11,250 nucleotides of DNA from Actinomycetota bacterium (GCA_005787025.1 SYCH01000066.1:1-11250); one strand, 5' to 3'. Positions 1 to 6,528 are shown, counted from the stretch's first letter. Numbers and translations: made by a program. The notes: generated from the letters alone by a model not told the origin.

Positions 1-492
1 AGCGTCCGTGGTGTCGATGACCTTGTCGAGCAGTTGATCCAACGATTCGCGTTGACGATCGGTGAGACCGCTGAACGCCTCGTTCTTGTGGCCGGCCAGC
101 AACTCGATGGCACGATCGGCGATGCGACGCCCCGCGGGGGTGATTCGAATGAGGGCACTGCGCCGGTCCTCGGGATCAGGGGTGCGGCTGATGAGGCCGG
201 CCTTTTCCAATTGCGCGAGACGGTGGGCGAGGCCACTGGGCTTCACCATGGCCACATGGGCGATGTGGCCGGGGGTGAGCACCGCCTTCGGTCCGCTACG
301 ACGCAACGTGGCCAAGACGTCGAATTCGGACAATGTGATGCCCAGTTCATGGATGTCGTCCTTGAAACCCTCGACGATCTTTCGTACGGTCGCGCTCATC
401 TTCAGGAACAAGGCCATGCCGTCGAAGTCGAGGTCGGGTCGCTCGCGCCGCCAGGTGCCGATGGTGTCGTCGAGGATCTCGGAAATGGCCAC
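1..492 (-). CDS. MarR-family transcriptional regulator (3' end cut by window edge)
   Basis: Reading leftward from GTG 490-492, 164 codons stay open to the window edge, so the C-terminus is missing. The N-terminus (residues 11-30, TWRRERPDLDFDGMALFL region) is typical of one MarR subgroup. A winged helix-turn-helix follows at about residues 50-125: TLSEFDVLATL for the first helices, PSGLAHRLAQLEKAGLI (85-101) for the recognition helix, and the wing DPEDRRSALIRITPAG (106-121). MarR proteins are dimers that usually repress and release DNA on binding a small, often phenolic, ligand. An in-frame TAG just upstream limits the start, and no Shine-Dalgarno sequence precedes the GTG. A -10-like TACGTT lies 6 nt before it, so the mRNA may be leaderless. 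The gene is divergent from the aromatic-type operon at 569 and shares a palindromic operator with it, so it probably regulates both. The ligand cannot be read from sequence. Confidence 0.93.
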   Translation of the reverse strand, partial: MAISEILDDTIGTWRRERPDLDFDGMALFLKMSATVRKIVEGFKDDIHELGITLSEFDVLATLRRSGPKAVLTPGHIAHVAMVKPSGLAHRLAQLEKAGLISRTPDPEDRRSALIRITPAGRRIADRAIELLAGHKNEAFSGLTDRQRESLDQLLDKVIDTTDA

Positions 493-498
493 GAAGGA

Positions 499-527
499 AA
501 CGTAGCCGAAAAATAGTTTGACTTCAA
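499..527 (-). promoter_or_regulatory. Putative promoter of the MarR gene
   Basis: On the minus strand a -35-like TTGAAG (527-522) is followed after 17 nt by TACGTT (504-499), which fits TAnnnT. Only 6 nt separate the -10 element from GTG 492, so transcription could begin at or within a base of the start codon, as in leaderless actinobacterial mRNAs. The -35 element sits in the other half of the shared palindrome, consistent with autoregulation. Confidence 0.55.
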
Positions 528-531
528 ACTA
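514..531. promoter_or_regulatory. Perfect 18-bp inverted repeat, probable MarR operator
   Basis: The sequence is TAGTTTGACTTCAAACTA: two 8-base arms, TAGTTTGA and TCAAACTA, around a 2-base centre, with no mismatch. MarR-family dimers typically bind palindromes of 16-20 bp in the divergent region next to their own gene. This one sits between the MarR gene and the operon starting at 569. Each half contains a -35-like TTGA, one on each strand, so occupancy should block both promoters. Binding by this MarR protein is inferred from position and symmetry. Confidence 0.8.
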
Positions 532-547
532 ATTTTGCGCGTACGAT
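518..547 (+). promoter_or_regulatory. Putative sigma-70-type promoter of the plus-strand catabolic operon
   Basis: A -35 element TTGACT (518-523) and a -10 element TACGAT (542-547, fitting TAnnnT) are separated by 18 nt. A transcription start near 553-555 would leave a leader of about 15 nt containing the ribosome binding site at 558-566. The -35 element lies inside the 18-bp palindrome, which suggests repression by steric exclusion of RNA polymerase. Confidence 0.65.
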
Positions 548-557
548 CGGCGGGACC

Positions 558-566
558 GAGGAGGGG
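558..566 (+). promoter_or_regulatory. Strong Shine-Dalgarno GAGGAGGGG
   Basis: The purine-rich GAGGAGGGG sits directly before ATG 569 and fixes the start of the first operon gene. It argues against the longer upstream open frame that begins at 535 in another frame. Confidence 0.7.
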
Positions 567-568
567 AC

Positions 569-934
569 ATGACACGCGAGCAGGGTCGGGAATTGGCGGG
601 GAAACTCTTCAAGGGGCTTCCACCGTCTCGCTCGGTGCACCCCGATCTCATGGCGCAGACCATCGACCACTTGTTCGGAGAGATCTGGCAGGACGATCGG
701 TTGTCGCTGCAACAACGCTCGCTCGTCACCTGCACGGTTTTGGTGGCCACCGGGCGCGAGTCCGAGCAATACCTGCACTTCCGGGGCGCCCGAAACCTGG
801 GTATCGAGCGGGCCACCTTGGAGGCCATGATCACCCACGTCGCCCACTACGCGGGATGGCCGGTCGCCGTCAGCGCGTCGCGGGTGCTCGGCGAGGTGTG
901 GGACCAGATGGACGAGCAGGAGAAGCAATCGTGA
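569..934 (+). CDS. Carboxymuconolactone decarboxylase (CMD/AhpD-like) family protein
   Basis: This 121-residue protein is of single-domain CMD length. The fold signature runs from residue 46 (LSLQQRSLVTCTVLVATGR) through YLHFRGARNLGIERATLEAMITHVAHYAGWP (68-98), with H70, H90 and the typical HYAGWP ending. The family includes gamma-carboxymuconolactone decarboxylase of the protocatechuate pathway and AhpD-type disulfide reductases. Here there is one cysteine (C55) and no CxxC, so peroxidase-type thiol chemistry is unlikely. It is the first gene of a four-gene operon and its TGA overlaps the next start (GTGA, 931-934), implying translational coupling. In this setting it probably acts on a ring-derived acid or lactone, but the substrate is not evident. 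Calling it a true PcaC would go beyond the evidence, because a beta-ketoadipate pathway context is lacking. Confidence 0.9.
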   Translation: MTREQGRELAGKLFKGLPPSRSVHPDLMAQTIDHLFGEIWQDDRLSLQQRSLVTCTVLVATGRESEQYLHFRGARNLGIERATLEAMITHVAHYAGWPVAVSASRVLGEVWDQMDEQEKQS

Positions 935-1887
935 CCCTGAACGCGCTTCTCGACATCGAACTCGCCGTTCCGAACCCCGCCGAGCTGATGGAATTCTGGG
1001 ATCGGCACGGCATGCAACGCACCGCATCCAACGTGTTGGGAACCGTGGATCGTCCGACGCAGATGACCCTGCGCGAAGCCCCGTATCGCCACCTCGCCTC
1101 CATGCACCTCGGATGTTCCGAGGAAAAGGATCTGTCCGACATCGCCGGTCGCCTGCGCGAGGCCGGCCTCGACGTCACGGTCGCCGGCACGACGCTCACG
1201 TGTGTCGACCCGGTGTTCGGGCACCGAGTGGTCATCGACGTCACCGATCCGCATCCGCTCACGCCCGGACAGGCGCGCCCGTTCAACGCGCCCGGACAAC
1301 GAACTCGCGTCGACACCCGTGCCGACGCGGTCCTGCACACCGATCCGCGTCCTCCGCGTCGCATCGGCCATGTCGTGCTCGGCACGCCCCACACGGCCAA
1401 AGCGGTCGACTTCTACGTGAACCTCCTGGGTTACCGGGTCTCGGACTCCATTCTCAACGGCCTCGCCACCTTCATGCGCGTCGAGAGCGATCATCACAAT
1501 CTCATGATCCAGCCCGGTCCCACCTCGTACCTGAATCACTACGCGGTGGAGGTGGACGACATCGACGCCGTCGGATTGGCCGGACGCGCGGTGGTGTCCG
1601 AGCGCGACGACGCCAGCGTGGTCGGCGTGGGCCGTCACAATCTGGGAGCCAACGTCGTCTGGTACCTGCGTGATCCGTCGGGGAACATGTTCGAGTTCTT
1701 CAGCGACATGGACCAGATCGTCGACGACGAAGTTTGGGCGCGCGATTTCTGCAAGATGGACTGGGAAGGTGCCGACGGCCCGGCCGGGTTCTCGGTGTGG
1801 GGTCCGAAGGATCCGCCGGGGGTCTTCTTCAATCCGCCCGACATCAAAGCCATCGCCGCGGGCCGCGTGGACGACGGGCTGGACTGA
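931..1887 (+). CDS. VOC-family type I extradiol dioxygenase (BphC/HsaC-like)
   Basis: The 318-residue protein starts at GTG 931, preceded by GGAGA at 919-923 and overlapping the previous stop. It has the two-module vicinal-oxygen-chelate layout of type I extradiol dioxygenases: an N-terminal non-metal module (about 5-105) and a C-terminal catalytic module (about 143-262). The expected Fe(II) ligands are H147 (RIGHVVLG), H203 (LNHYAVEVDD) and E255 (NMFEFFSD). The family's acid/base histidine and tyrosine fit H188 (SDHHN) and Y245 (VWYLRDPSG). The spacings H188-H203 (15) and Y245-E255 (10) equal those of BphC as I recall them (H195-H210, Y250-E260). It should cleave a catechol-type ring next to the hydroxyls (meta-cleavage) in the cytoplasm. 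The tail of about 55 residues after the second module (264-318, rich in Trp, Gly and Pro) is conspicuous. Ring substrate unknown; the HsaA-like partner at 2669 suggests a bulky or substituted phenol. Confidence 0.92.
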   Translation: MTLNALLDIELAVPNPAELMEFWDRHGMQRTASNVLGTVDRPTQMTLREAPYRHLASMHLGCSEEKDLSDIAGRLREAGLDVTVAGTTLTCVDPVFGHRVVIDVTDPHPLTPGQARPFNAPGQRTRVDTRADAVLHTDPRPPRRIGHVVLGTPHTAKAVDFYVNLLGYRVSDSILNGLATFMRVESDHHNLMIQPGPTSYLNHYAVEVDDIDAVGLAGRAVVSERDDASVVGVGRHNLGANVVWYLRDPSGNMFEFFSDMDQIVDDEVWARDFCKMDWEGADGPAGFSVWGPKDPPGVFFNPPDIKAIAAGRVDDGLD

Positions 1888-1889
1888 AC

Positions 1890-2669
1890 ATGGATCTCGG
1901 GATCAGTGGTCGCACGGCCGTGTTGTTGGGAAGCACCCGCGGCCTCGGCCGCGCGTGTGCCGAGAGCCTCGCGCGCGAGGGCGTGAACCTGGTGGTGAAC
2001 GGTCGAAACGCGGCCGACGTGGACGAGACGGTCGGGGCGATCGGCGCGACGTTCGGAGTGCACGTGCAGGGAGTGGTCGGCGACTCGTCGACGTCCACGG
2101 TGCAGGACGCATTGCTGGTCGCCTGCCCGCAACCCGACATCGTGCTGCTGAACGGACAGGGACCGTCGCCGGCCGTCTTCGCCGATCTCACCGAGCAGAT
2201 GTGGTCCGACGCGCTTCGCCAAGCGCTCACCGGGCCTTTGGCCTTCCTGCAGCGCGTGTTGCCCGGCATGTGCGAACGGCGATTCGGTCGCGTGGTGGCC
2301 ATCAGCTCGGCCATGGTGAAGTCACCGAACTCGGCCATGAGCCTGTCGCACGGATCACGGTTGGGATTGACCGGCGTGTTGAAAGGTGTCTCGAAGGACG
2401 TGGTGAAGTTCAACGTCACCATCAACCAGATTCTTCCCGAGCGGTTCGACACCGCGCGCCAGGAACAGATGGCGCAGGTGGTCATGAAAGTCAGGGGTGT
2501 CACCTACGAACAGGCACGAGCCGAACAGGTGGCCTCCATCAAAGCCGGCCGATTGGGCCAGGCCTCCGAATTGGGCGACGCGTTCGCCTTCTTGTGCTCG
2601 GCCCAGGCCGGTTACATCAGCGGACAGAACCTGCAGATGGACGGCGGAAGTTACGAAGGAGTTTTCTGA
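1890..2669 (+). CDS. Divergent SDR-family protein lacking the YxxxK catalytic pair
   Basis: The 259-residue product has classical SDR length and a Rossmann fold. The nucleotide-binding GxxxGxG is GSTRGLG at 14-20, NGQG at 88-91 stands where NNAG is usual, and S140 fits the catalytic serine. Aligning SRLGLTG with FabG's AKAGLIG places S153 at the active-site tyrosine and R157 at the lysine, giving SxxxR instead of YxxxK. The C-terminal half is otherwise regular (FNVTINQILP at 174-183, then YISGQNLQMDGG at 242-253). I recall an SDR clade with an LSN..R.G motif that carries the same replacements, so this is probably a lineage trait and not damage. It lies 2 nt after the dioxygenase and overlaps the monooxygenase start by 1 nt, so it is firmly operonic. 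It may be a dehydrogenase on a pathway intermediate, but redox activity cannot be assumed. Confidence 0.9.
   Translation: MDLGISGRTAVLLGSTRGLGRACAESLAREGVNLVVNGRNAADVDETVGAIGATFGVHVQGVVGDSSTSTVQDALLVACPQPDIVLLNGQGPSPAVFADLTEQMWSDALRQALTGPLAFLQRVLPGMCERRFGRVVAISSAMVKSPNSAMSLSHGSRLGLTGVLKGVSKDVVKFNVTINQILPERFDTARQEQMAQVVMKVRGVTYEQARAEQVASIKAGRLGQASELGDAFAFLCSAQAGYISGQNLQMDGGSYEGVF
2655..2661 (+). promoter_or_regulatory. Shine-Dalgarno GAAGGAG for the monooxygenase
   Basis: GAAGGAG lies within the last codons of the SDR gene, 7 nt before ATG 2669. It supports this start and coupled translation across the TGATG junction. Confidence 0.65.
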
Positions 2670-3802
2670 TGCATCATCCCCGCACCGTCGGCGCTCTGAT
2701 GGACGAGATCCGCGAGCACCACGTCGAGTTCGACATCACCGCGGCCGAGGCCGAAAGACAGGGAACCGCCCCTGACGCGTTGGACGCGTTGATGCGTCGA
2801 CTGCGGGTGCCCATGATCAAGGCGCCATTGGAGGTGGGCGGAGATCATCTCCACTTGGCGGATCAGTTCCGCTACTTCTCGGCGTTGTCGTACGCGAACC
2901 CCACCGCGGCGTGGGCCGGGTTCAATCACGCCGGTGCGGCGGCCATGGCCGGAGCGCGTCTGGGACGCGAGGGTCTCGACATCGTGTTCGGTGACAACCC
3001 CGCTCCCATCATGGCGGCGGTGTCGGCGCCCACGGGCACGTTCCTTCCGGTCGATGGCGGCGTCCGCGTCACGGGAACCTGGAAGTACGCCAGTGGTGTG
3101 AAGCACTCGGACTTCGCGTTGCTCACGGCCATCGAGGCCGGCGCCGAGCAACCACGGGTTCGTATCGTCATCGTTCGCACGCGCGAGGCCCGGGTCGACA
3201 ACGACTGGGACGTGATGGCGCTGAAGGGCACCGGCAGCTTCACCATTCACGTGGACGACGTGTTCGTCCCCGATGCCATGGTCCTCGATCCGCTGGAAGC
3301 ACCACGTCGAGGTGGGCCGATGTTCAAGACCGGCTACCAGGCGTACGTGGCGGGGGAGAACCTGGGCTTCACCATGGGTGTGTGCCAGCGGTTCATGGAC
3401 GAACTGGCCACCTATGCGAACGCCAAGGCCCGTGGTTTCGACGGACGTCTCGCCGATCGTGGTGCCTTTCAGTACGAGTTCGGCAAGGGTCAGTTGGCCA
3501 TCGACGCGGCGCGCGCATTCGCCACGAAGTCGTTCGAGGAAGCGGACGCGACCTTGTTGGCCGGCCTCACCCTGTCGACGCAACAGCAGCAGTACGTGGT
3601 GAGCGCGATGGCCTGGTGCACCGAAAGTGCCGCCAACACGGTGAGTCACCTGTTCCACTTCGCCGGCGCCGGAGCGCTGTTCAACTCCAGCATCCTGCAG
3701 CGTTGTTTCCGCGATGCGCACGGATCCGTGCAACATCACGTGGCATCGAACGTGGCGTTCGACCGGTTCGGCCAGTCGCTCCTGGCGACGACGGCGCTTT
3801 AG
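2669..3802 (+). CDS. Flavin-dependent monooxygenase, acyl-CoA-dehydrogenase fold (HsaA-like)
   Basis: The 377-residue protein matches group D flavin monooxygenases, oxygenase components that use reduced flavin from a separate reductase. Visible landmarks are an N-terminal helical domain (1-115), the beta-domain segment GTWKYASGVKHSDFALL (136-152; compare the WxxxSG.xH region of HsaA), KGTGSFTIHVDDVFVPD (186-202), and the C-terminal helices with FAGAGALFNSSILQRCFRD (331-349) and HGSVQHHVASN (351-361). The last resembles HsaA's RDxHxxxQH tail. True acyl-CoA dehydrogenases would normally show a catalytic Glu, which I do not see. HsaA ortho-hydroxylates the phenolic ring of 3-HSA in sterol breakdown, making the catechol that HsaC cleaves. 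The neighbouring extradiol dioxygenase supports the same logic here. No flavin reductase gene is in the window, so the partner must be encoded elsewhere. The gene is last in its operon and ends tail-to-tail with the amidase. Confidence 0.88.
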   Translation: MHHPRTVGALMDEIREHHVEFDITAAEAERQGTAPDALDALMRRLRVPMIKAPLEVGGDHLHLADQFRYFSALSYANPTAAWAGFNHAGAAAMAGARLGREGLDIVFGDNPAPIMAAVSAPTGTFLPVDGGVRVTGTWKYASGVKHSDFALLTAIEAGAEQPRVRIVIVRTREARVDNDWDVMALKGTGSFTIHVDDVFVPDAMVLDPLEAPRRGGPMFKTGYQAYVAGENLGFTMGVCQRFMDELATYANAKARGFDGRLADRGAFQYEFGKGQLAIDAARAFATKSFEEADATLLAGLTLSTQQQQYVVSAMAWCTESAANTVSHLFHFAGAGALFNSSILQRCFRDAHGSVQHHVASNVAFDRFGQSLLATTAL

Positions 3803-5205
3803 GGGCGCGGATCGATCGGCGTCGCCCCGGGCAACCGTTGTTCGATCTGCTCGGCGAGCGACAGACAACGTCGGTCGGTGAACCGGGCCCCCATCACCTG
3901 CACGCCGACCGGCAGCTCGTCGGCCATGCCGGCGGGCACCACCACGCTTGGGAGGCCGAGCAGGTTGGCGGGAAGTACCGGTCGCATCAGCTCGAGAATG
4001 CGCGTGGCACCGTCGGCTCCGGCGAGATCGTCGTCGAACACGAACGGCGGTTGGGTCCAGGTCGGGAGCACCAACGCCTGATGGTCCTCGAACCACATCG
4101 ACCAGCGGCGGGCGAGCCCGTCGCGTTGTGACATCGCGAGATAGTGCTCGACGTTCGAGACCCGGGGGAAGAACTCGAGGATCCGCCCGATGAGCGTGCG
4201 ACCTCCCTCACCCATGACCATGTCGAGTTGTTCGCGGATGTCGGAGAGTTCGGAGAACAACATGATCGCCCACACGAGGTAGGTCAGTTCGATGTCGGGA
4301 GGTGTCGCCTCGACGACGTCGTGTCCGGCGTCGGCCAACGCGTCGCCGGCCCGACGCACGGCGGTCGCGATGTCGGGATGGGTCGAACCGCCCGGGGGCG
4401 CCGGAAGAATCGCGACCCGCAGGCGCTCACCGGGGGCGAGGTCGGTGAGTCGCGCCGGCACGCTGATCGGATCGCGGGGGTCGGGTCCGGCGACGATGTC
4501 GAATCCCGCGCGAACGTCGGCGACCCGTCGCGCCATCACGCCCTGGACGGCCATGGCCGCGAAGGCCGGGGATCGGTCGGGCGAGGGATACGTCTGGGTG
4601 TCGGGGATCACGCCGACCGACGGCTTGATGGAGGAGATGCCGCAGGCGTGAGCGGGATTGCGCAAACTGCCACCGATGTCGTTGCCCAATCCGATCGGTG
4701 ACATGCCGGTGGCCAGGGCCGCCCCTTCGCCACCACTCGATCCGCCCGCGGTGCGCTCGGATTTCCACGGGTTCTTCGTGCGACCGTGCAGGCTGCTGTC
4801 GGTGTGGATGCGCAGTCCCATGTCGGGCAGGTTGGTCCGCCCGATCGGGATCGCCCCGGCGGCCAGCATGCGCTCGACGGCGGGAGACGACGATGGTGCG
4901 ATGGCCTCGGCGAAGATCGGCACGCCGTGCGTGGTCGCCTGACCGGCCACGTCGATGTTCTCCTTGATCGTGAACGGAACACCGTGCAGGGGGCCGAGGG
5001 AACCTCCGGCGGACACCGAGGCGTCGGCGGCGTCGGCCAGACGACGAGCGTCGTCGGCCAACACTTTGACGACGGCGTTGACGGCCGGGTTCACCTCGGC
5101 GATGCGCGCGAGGTGCGCTTCCACCACCGCGCGGCTCGTGGTCCGCTTCGCCTTGATGTCGGCGGCCAGTTCGAGCGCGCCTTTGGTCCACAATTCACCG
5201 GACAT
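3799..5205 (-). CDS. Amidase-signature family hydrolase
   Basis: The 468-residue protein is of normal amidase-signature length. The Ser-cisSer-Lys triad is complete: K81 (FTIKENID), S156 (TAGGSSGGEG) and S180 (DIGGSLRNPA). The 24-residue spacing between the serines equals that of FAAH. Such enzymes hydrolyse carboxylic amides, or act as GatA in Gln-tRNA amidation. No gatB or gatC lies nearby, so a catabolic amidase is likelier; substrate unknown. I chose ATG 5203-5205 because a G-run (5209-5214) precedes it. A TTG at 5236-5238 would add 11 residues but overlaps a -10-like element. The stop TAA (3799-3801) overlaps the TAG of the convergent monooxygenase (3800-3802). It lies 70 bp after the aminotransferase on the same strand and may be cotranscribed or use its own promoter. 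Confidence 0.93.
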   Translation of the reverse strand: MSGELWTKGALELAADIKAKRTTSRAVVEAHLARIAEVNPAVNAVVKVLADDARRLADAADASVSAGGSLGPLHGVPFTIKENIDVAGQATTHGVPIFAEAIAPSSSPAVERMLAAGAIPIGRTNLPDMGLRIHTDSSLHGRTKNPWKSERTAGGSSGGEGAALATGMSPIGLGNDIGGSLRNPAHACGISSIKPSVGVIPDTQTYPSPDRSPAFAAMAVQGVMARRVADVRAGFDIVAGPDPRDPISVPARLTDLAPGERLRVAILPAPPGGSTHPDIATAVRRAGDALADAGHDVVEATPPDIELTYLVWAIMLFSELSDIREQLDMVMGEGGRTLIGRILEFFPRVSNVEHYLAMSQRDGLARRWSMWFEDHQALVLPTWTQPPFVFDDDLAGADGATRILELMRPVLPANLLGLPSVVVPAGMADELPVGVQVMGARFTDRRCLSLAEQIEQRLPGATPIDPRP

Positions 5206-5236
5206 GATCCCCCCGATCCGCGACCCGACGAGGGTC

Positions 5237-5242
5237 AATATA
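5237..5242 (-). promoter_or_regulatory. Possible -10 element (TATATT) upstream of the amidase
   Basis: Minus-strand TATATT stands out in an otherwise GC-rich 70-bp gap and would place the transcription start about 25 nt before ATG 5205. No convincing -35 element is visible about 17 nt upstream, so this is only a candidate. Confidence 0.3.
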
Positions 5243-5275
5243 GTGCGGTGGCGCGGACCGATCGGAGCGACCCGG

Positions 5276-6520
5276 TCAGTCCTTGGGCGGGGTGTAGGTC
5301 GACAGGAACCGGCCGAGGCGCTCGATGGCCTCGGTCAGATCCTTCGCCCACGGCAAGGTGACGATGCGCAGGTGGTCCGTGTTCGGCCAGTTGAAGCCGG
5401 TTCCCTGCACCACCAACACCTTCTCGGCGCGCAGGAAGTCCAGAACGAAGCGTCGGTCGTCGGCGATGGGGTACATCTGCGGATCCAACTTCGGGAAGAC
5501 GTACAACGCCCCCTTGGGCACCACGCACGTCACCCCGGGGATCTTCTGCAGGGCGTTCACCGCGGCGTCGCGTTGGGCCAGCAGACGACCGCCCGGCAGC
5601 ACCAACTCGCGAATGCTCTGGCGTCCACCGAGGGCGGTCTGGATGGCGTATTGCGCCGGGTGGTTCGCGCACAGCCGCATGTTCGTGAGCATGTTGACGC
5701 CCTCGATGTAACTGGCCGCGTGCTTGCGTGGTCCGGTCATCATCATCCACCCACTGCGGAAGCCCGCGAGGCGGTACGCCTTGGACAATCCGTTGAAGGT
5801 GACCACGAAGGCATCGGGCGCCAACTCGGCCATGCAGTGGTGCACGGCGTCGTCGTACAGGATCAAGTCGTAGATCACGTCGGCGAAGACGATGAGGTTG
5901 TGCTCGATGGCCAGATCGGCGATGGCCCGCAGGGTCTGGCGGCTGTACACCGCGCCGGGGGGGTTGTTGGGGTTGATGACGACGATGGCTTTGGTGTTCT
6001 TGGTGATCTTGGAACGGATGTCGTCGAGGTCGGGGTTCCAACCGTTGTCCTCGTCGCAGAGATAGTGAATCGGGGTGCCGCCGGCCAACGTGGTGGACGC
6101 GGTCCACAACGGATAATCCGGGGCCGGGATCAGTACCTCGTCGCCTTCGTTCAGCAGAGCGTTCAGGGACAACTGGATGAGTTCGCTGACCCCGTTGCCG
6201 AGCCAGATGTCGTCGGGGTCGGTGATGTCGATGCCCAGGGTCTGGTAGTGCTGCACCACGGCCGTTCGCGCCGATCGGATTCCCTGCGAGTCGCTGTATC
6301 CCTGGGCCTGCTGCAGATGGCGTGTGACGTCGACCAGGATTTCCGGCGGGGCTTCGAAGCCGAACGGGTGCGGGTTCCCGATGTTCAACTTCATGATGCG
6401 GTGACCCTGTTCCTCCAGGCGCTTGGCCTCTTCCAACACCGGGCCACGGATGTCGTAGAGGACGTGGGCCAGCTTGTCGGATTGGCGGATCTCGGCCGGC
6501 CCGTTGGCGGGGGAATTCAT
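5276..6520 (-). CDS. alaA: PLP-dependent class I aminotransferase, AlaA-type (glutamate-pyruvate)
   Basis: This 414-residue protein closely follows E. coli AlaA/YfbQ as I remember it. Long near-identical blocks include YDIRGPVLEEAKRLEEQGH (22-40), KLNIGNPHPFGFEAP (44-58), LGNGVSELI (107-115), PAPDYPLWTA (132-141) and MRLCANHPAQ (281-290). AlaA makes alanine from pyruvate and glutamate. Fold-type I residues are present: PLP lysine K247 (FNGLSKAYRLAGFRSGW), D214, Y217, N186, phosphate-binding R255 at K+8, and the substrate-carboxylate arginine R385 (HLRIVTLP). Two motif positions differ from E. coli: NPNNPTG is NPNNPPG (P188), and ADEIYDKIL is ADVIYDLIL (V215, L219). The start at ATG 6518-6520 has no clear Shine-Dalgarno sequence. 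It sits between a mycothiol-dependent isomerase family gene and an amidase, with no amino-acid pathway partner visible. Confidence 0.92.
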   Translation of the reverse strand: MNSPANGPAEIRQSDKLAHVLYDIRGPVLEEAKRLEEQGHRIMKLNIGNPHPFGFEAPPEILVDVTRHLQQAQGYSDSQGIRSARTAVVQHYQTLGIDITDPDDIWLGNGVSELIQLSLNALLNEGDEVLIPAPDYPLWTASTTLAGGTPIHYLCDEDNGWNPDLDDIRSKITKNTKAIVVINPNNPPGAVYSRQTLRAIADLAIEHNLIVFADVIYDLILYDDAVHHCMAELAPDAFVVTFNGLSKAYRLAGFRSGWMMMTGPRKHAASYIEGVNMLTNMRLCANHPAQYAIQTALGGRQSIRELVLPGGRLLAQRDAAVNALQKIPGVTCVVPKGALYVFPKLDPQMYPIADDRRFVLDFLRAEKVLVVQGTGFNWPNTDHLRIVTLPWAKDLTEAIERLGRFLSTYTPPKD

Positions 6521-6528
6521 GAGATCTG

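Noticed and set aside
34..516. Plus-strand open frames (34-516 and 62-505) opposite the MarR gene
   Set aside because: They are antisense shadows. The minus frame gives a clear winged-helix MarR protein, while the plus frames give low-complexity sequence with no recognisable domain.
2669..3802. Annotation as a fatty-acid acyl-CoA dehydrogenase
   Set aside because: The motifs (KYASGVKHSD, the KGTGS..VDDVFVP block and the RDAHGSVQHH tail) and the extradiol dioxygenase neighbour fit the HsaA-type oxygenases better. No catalytic Glu region of acyl-CoA dehydrogenases is evident.
2651..4096. 481-codon minus-strand frame opposite the monooxygenase
   Set aside because: It is rich in Arg, Gly and His, without family motifs, and runs across the stop junction of two well-supported genes. 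It is a typical high-GC shadow.
5206..5275. Imperfect CCGATCCGCG/CGCGGACCGATCGG repeat as a terminator after the aminotransferase gene
   Set aside because: The arms need a 4-nt insertion to pair and there is no T-tract, so it does not meet the standard for an intrinsic terminator.
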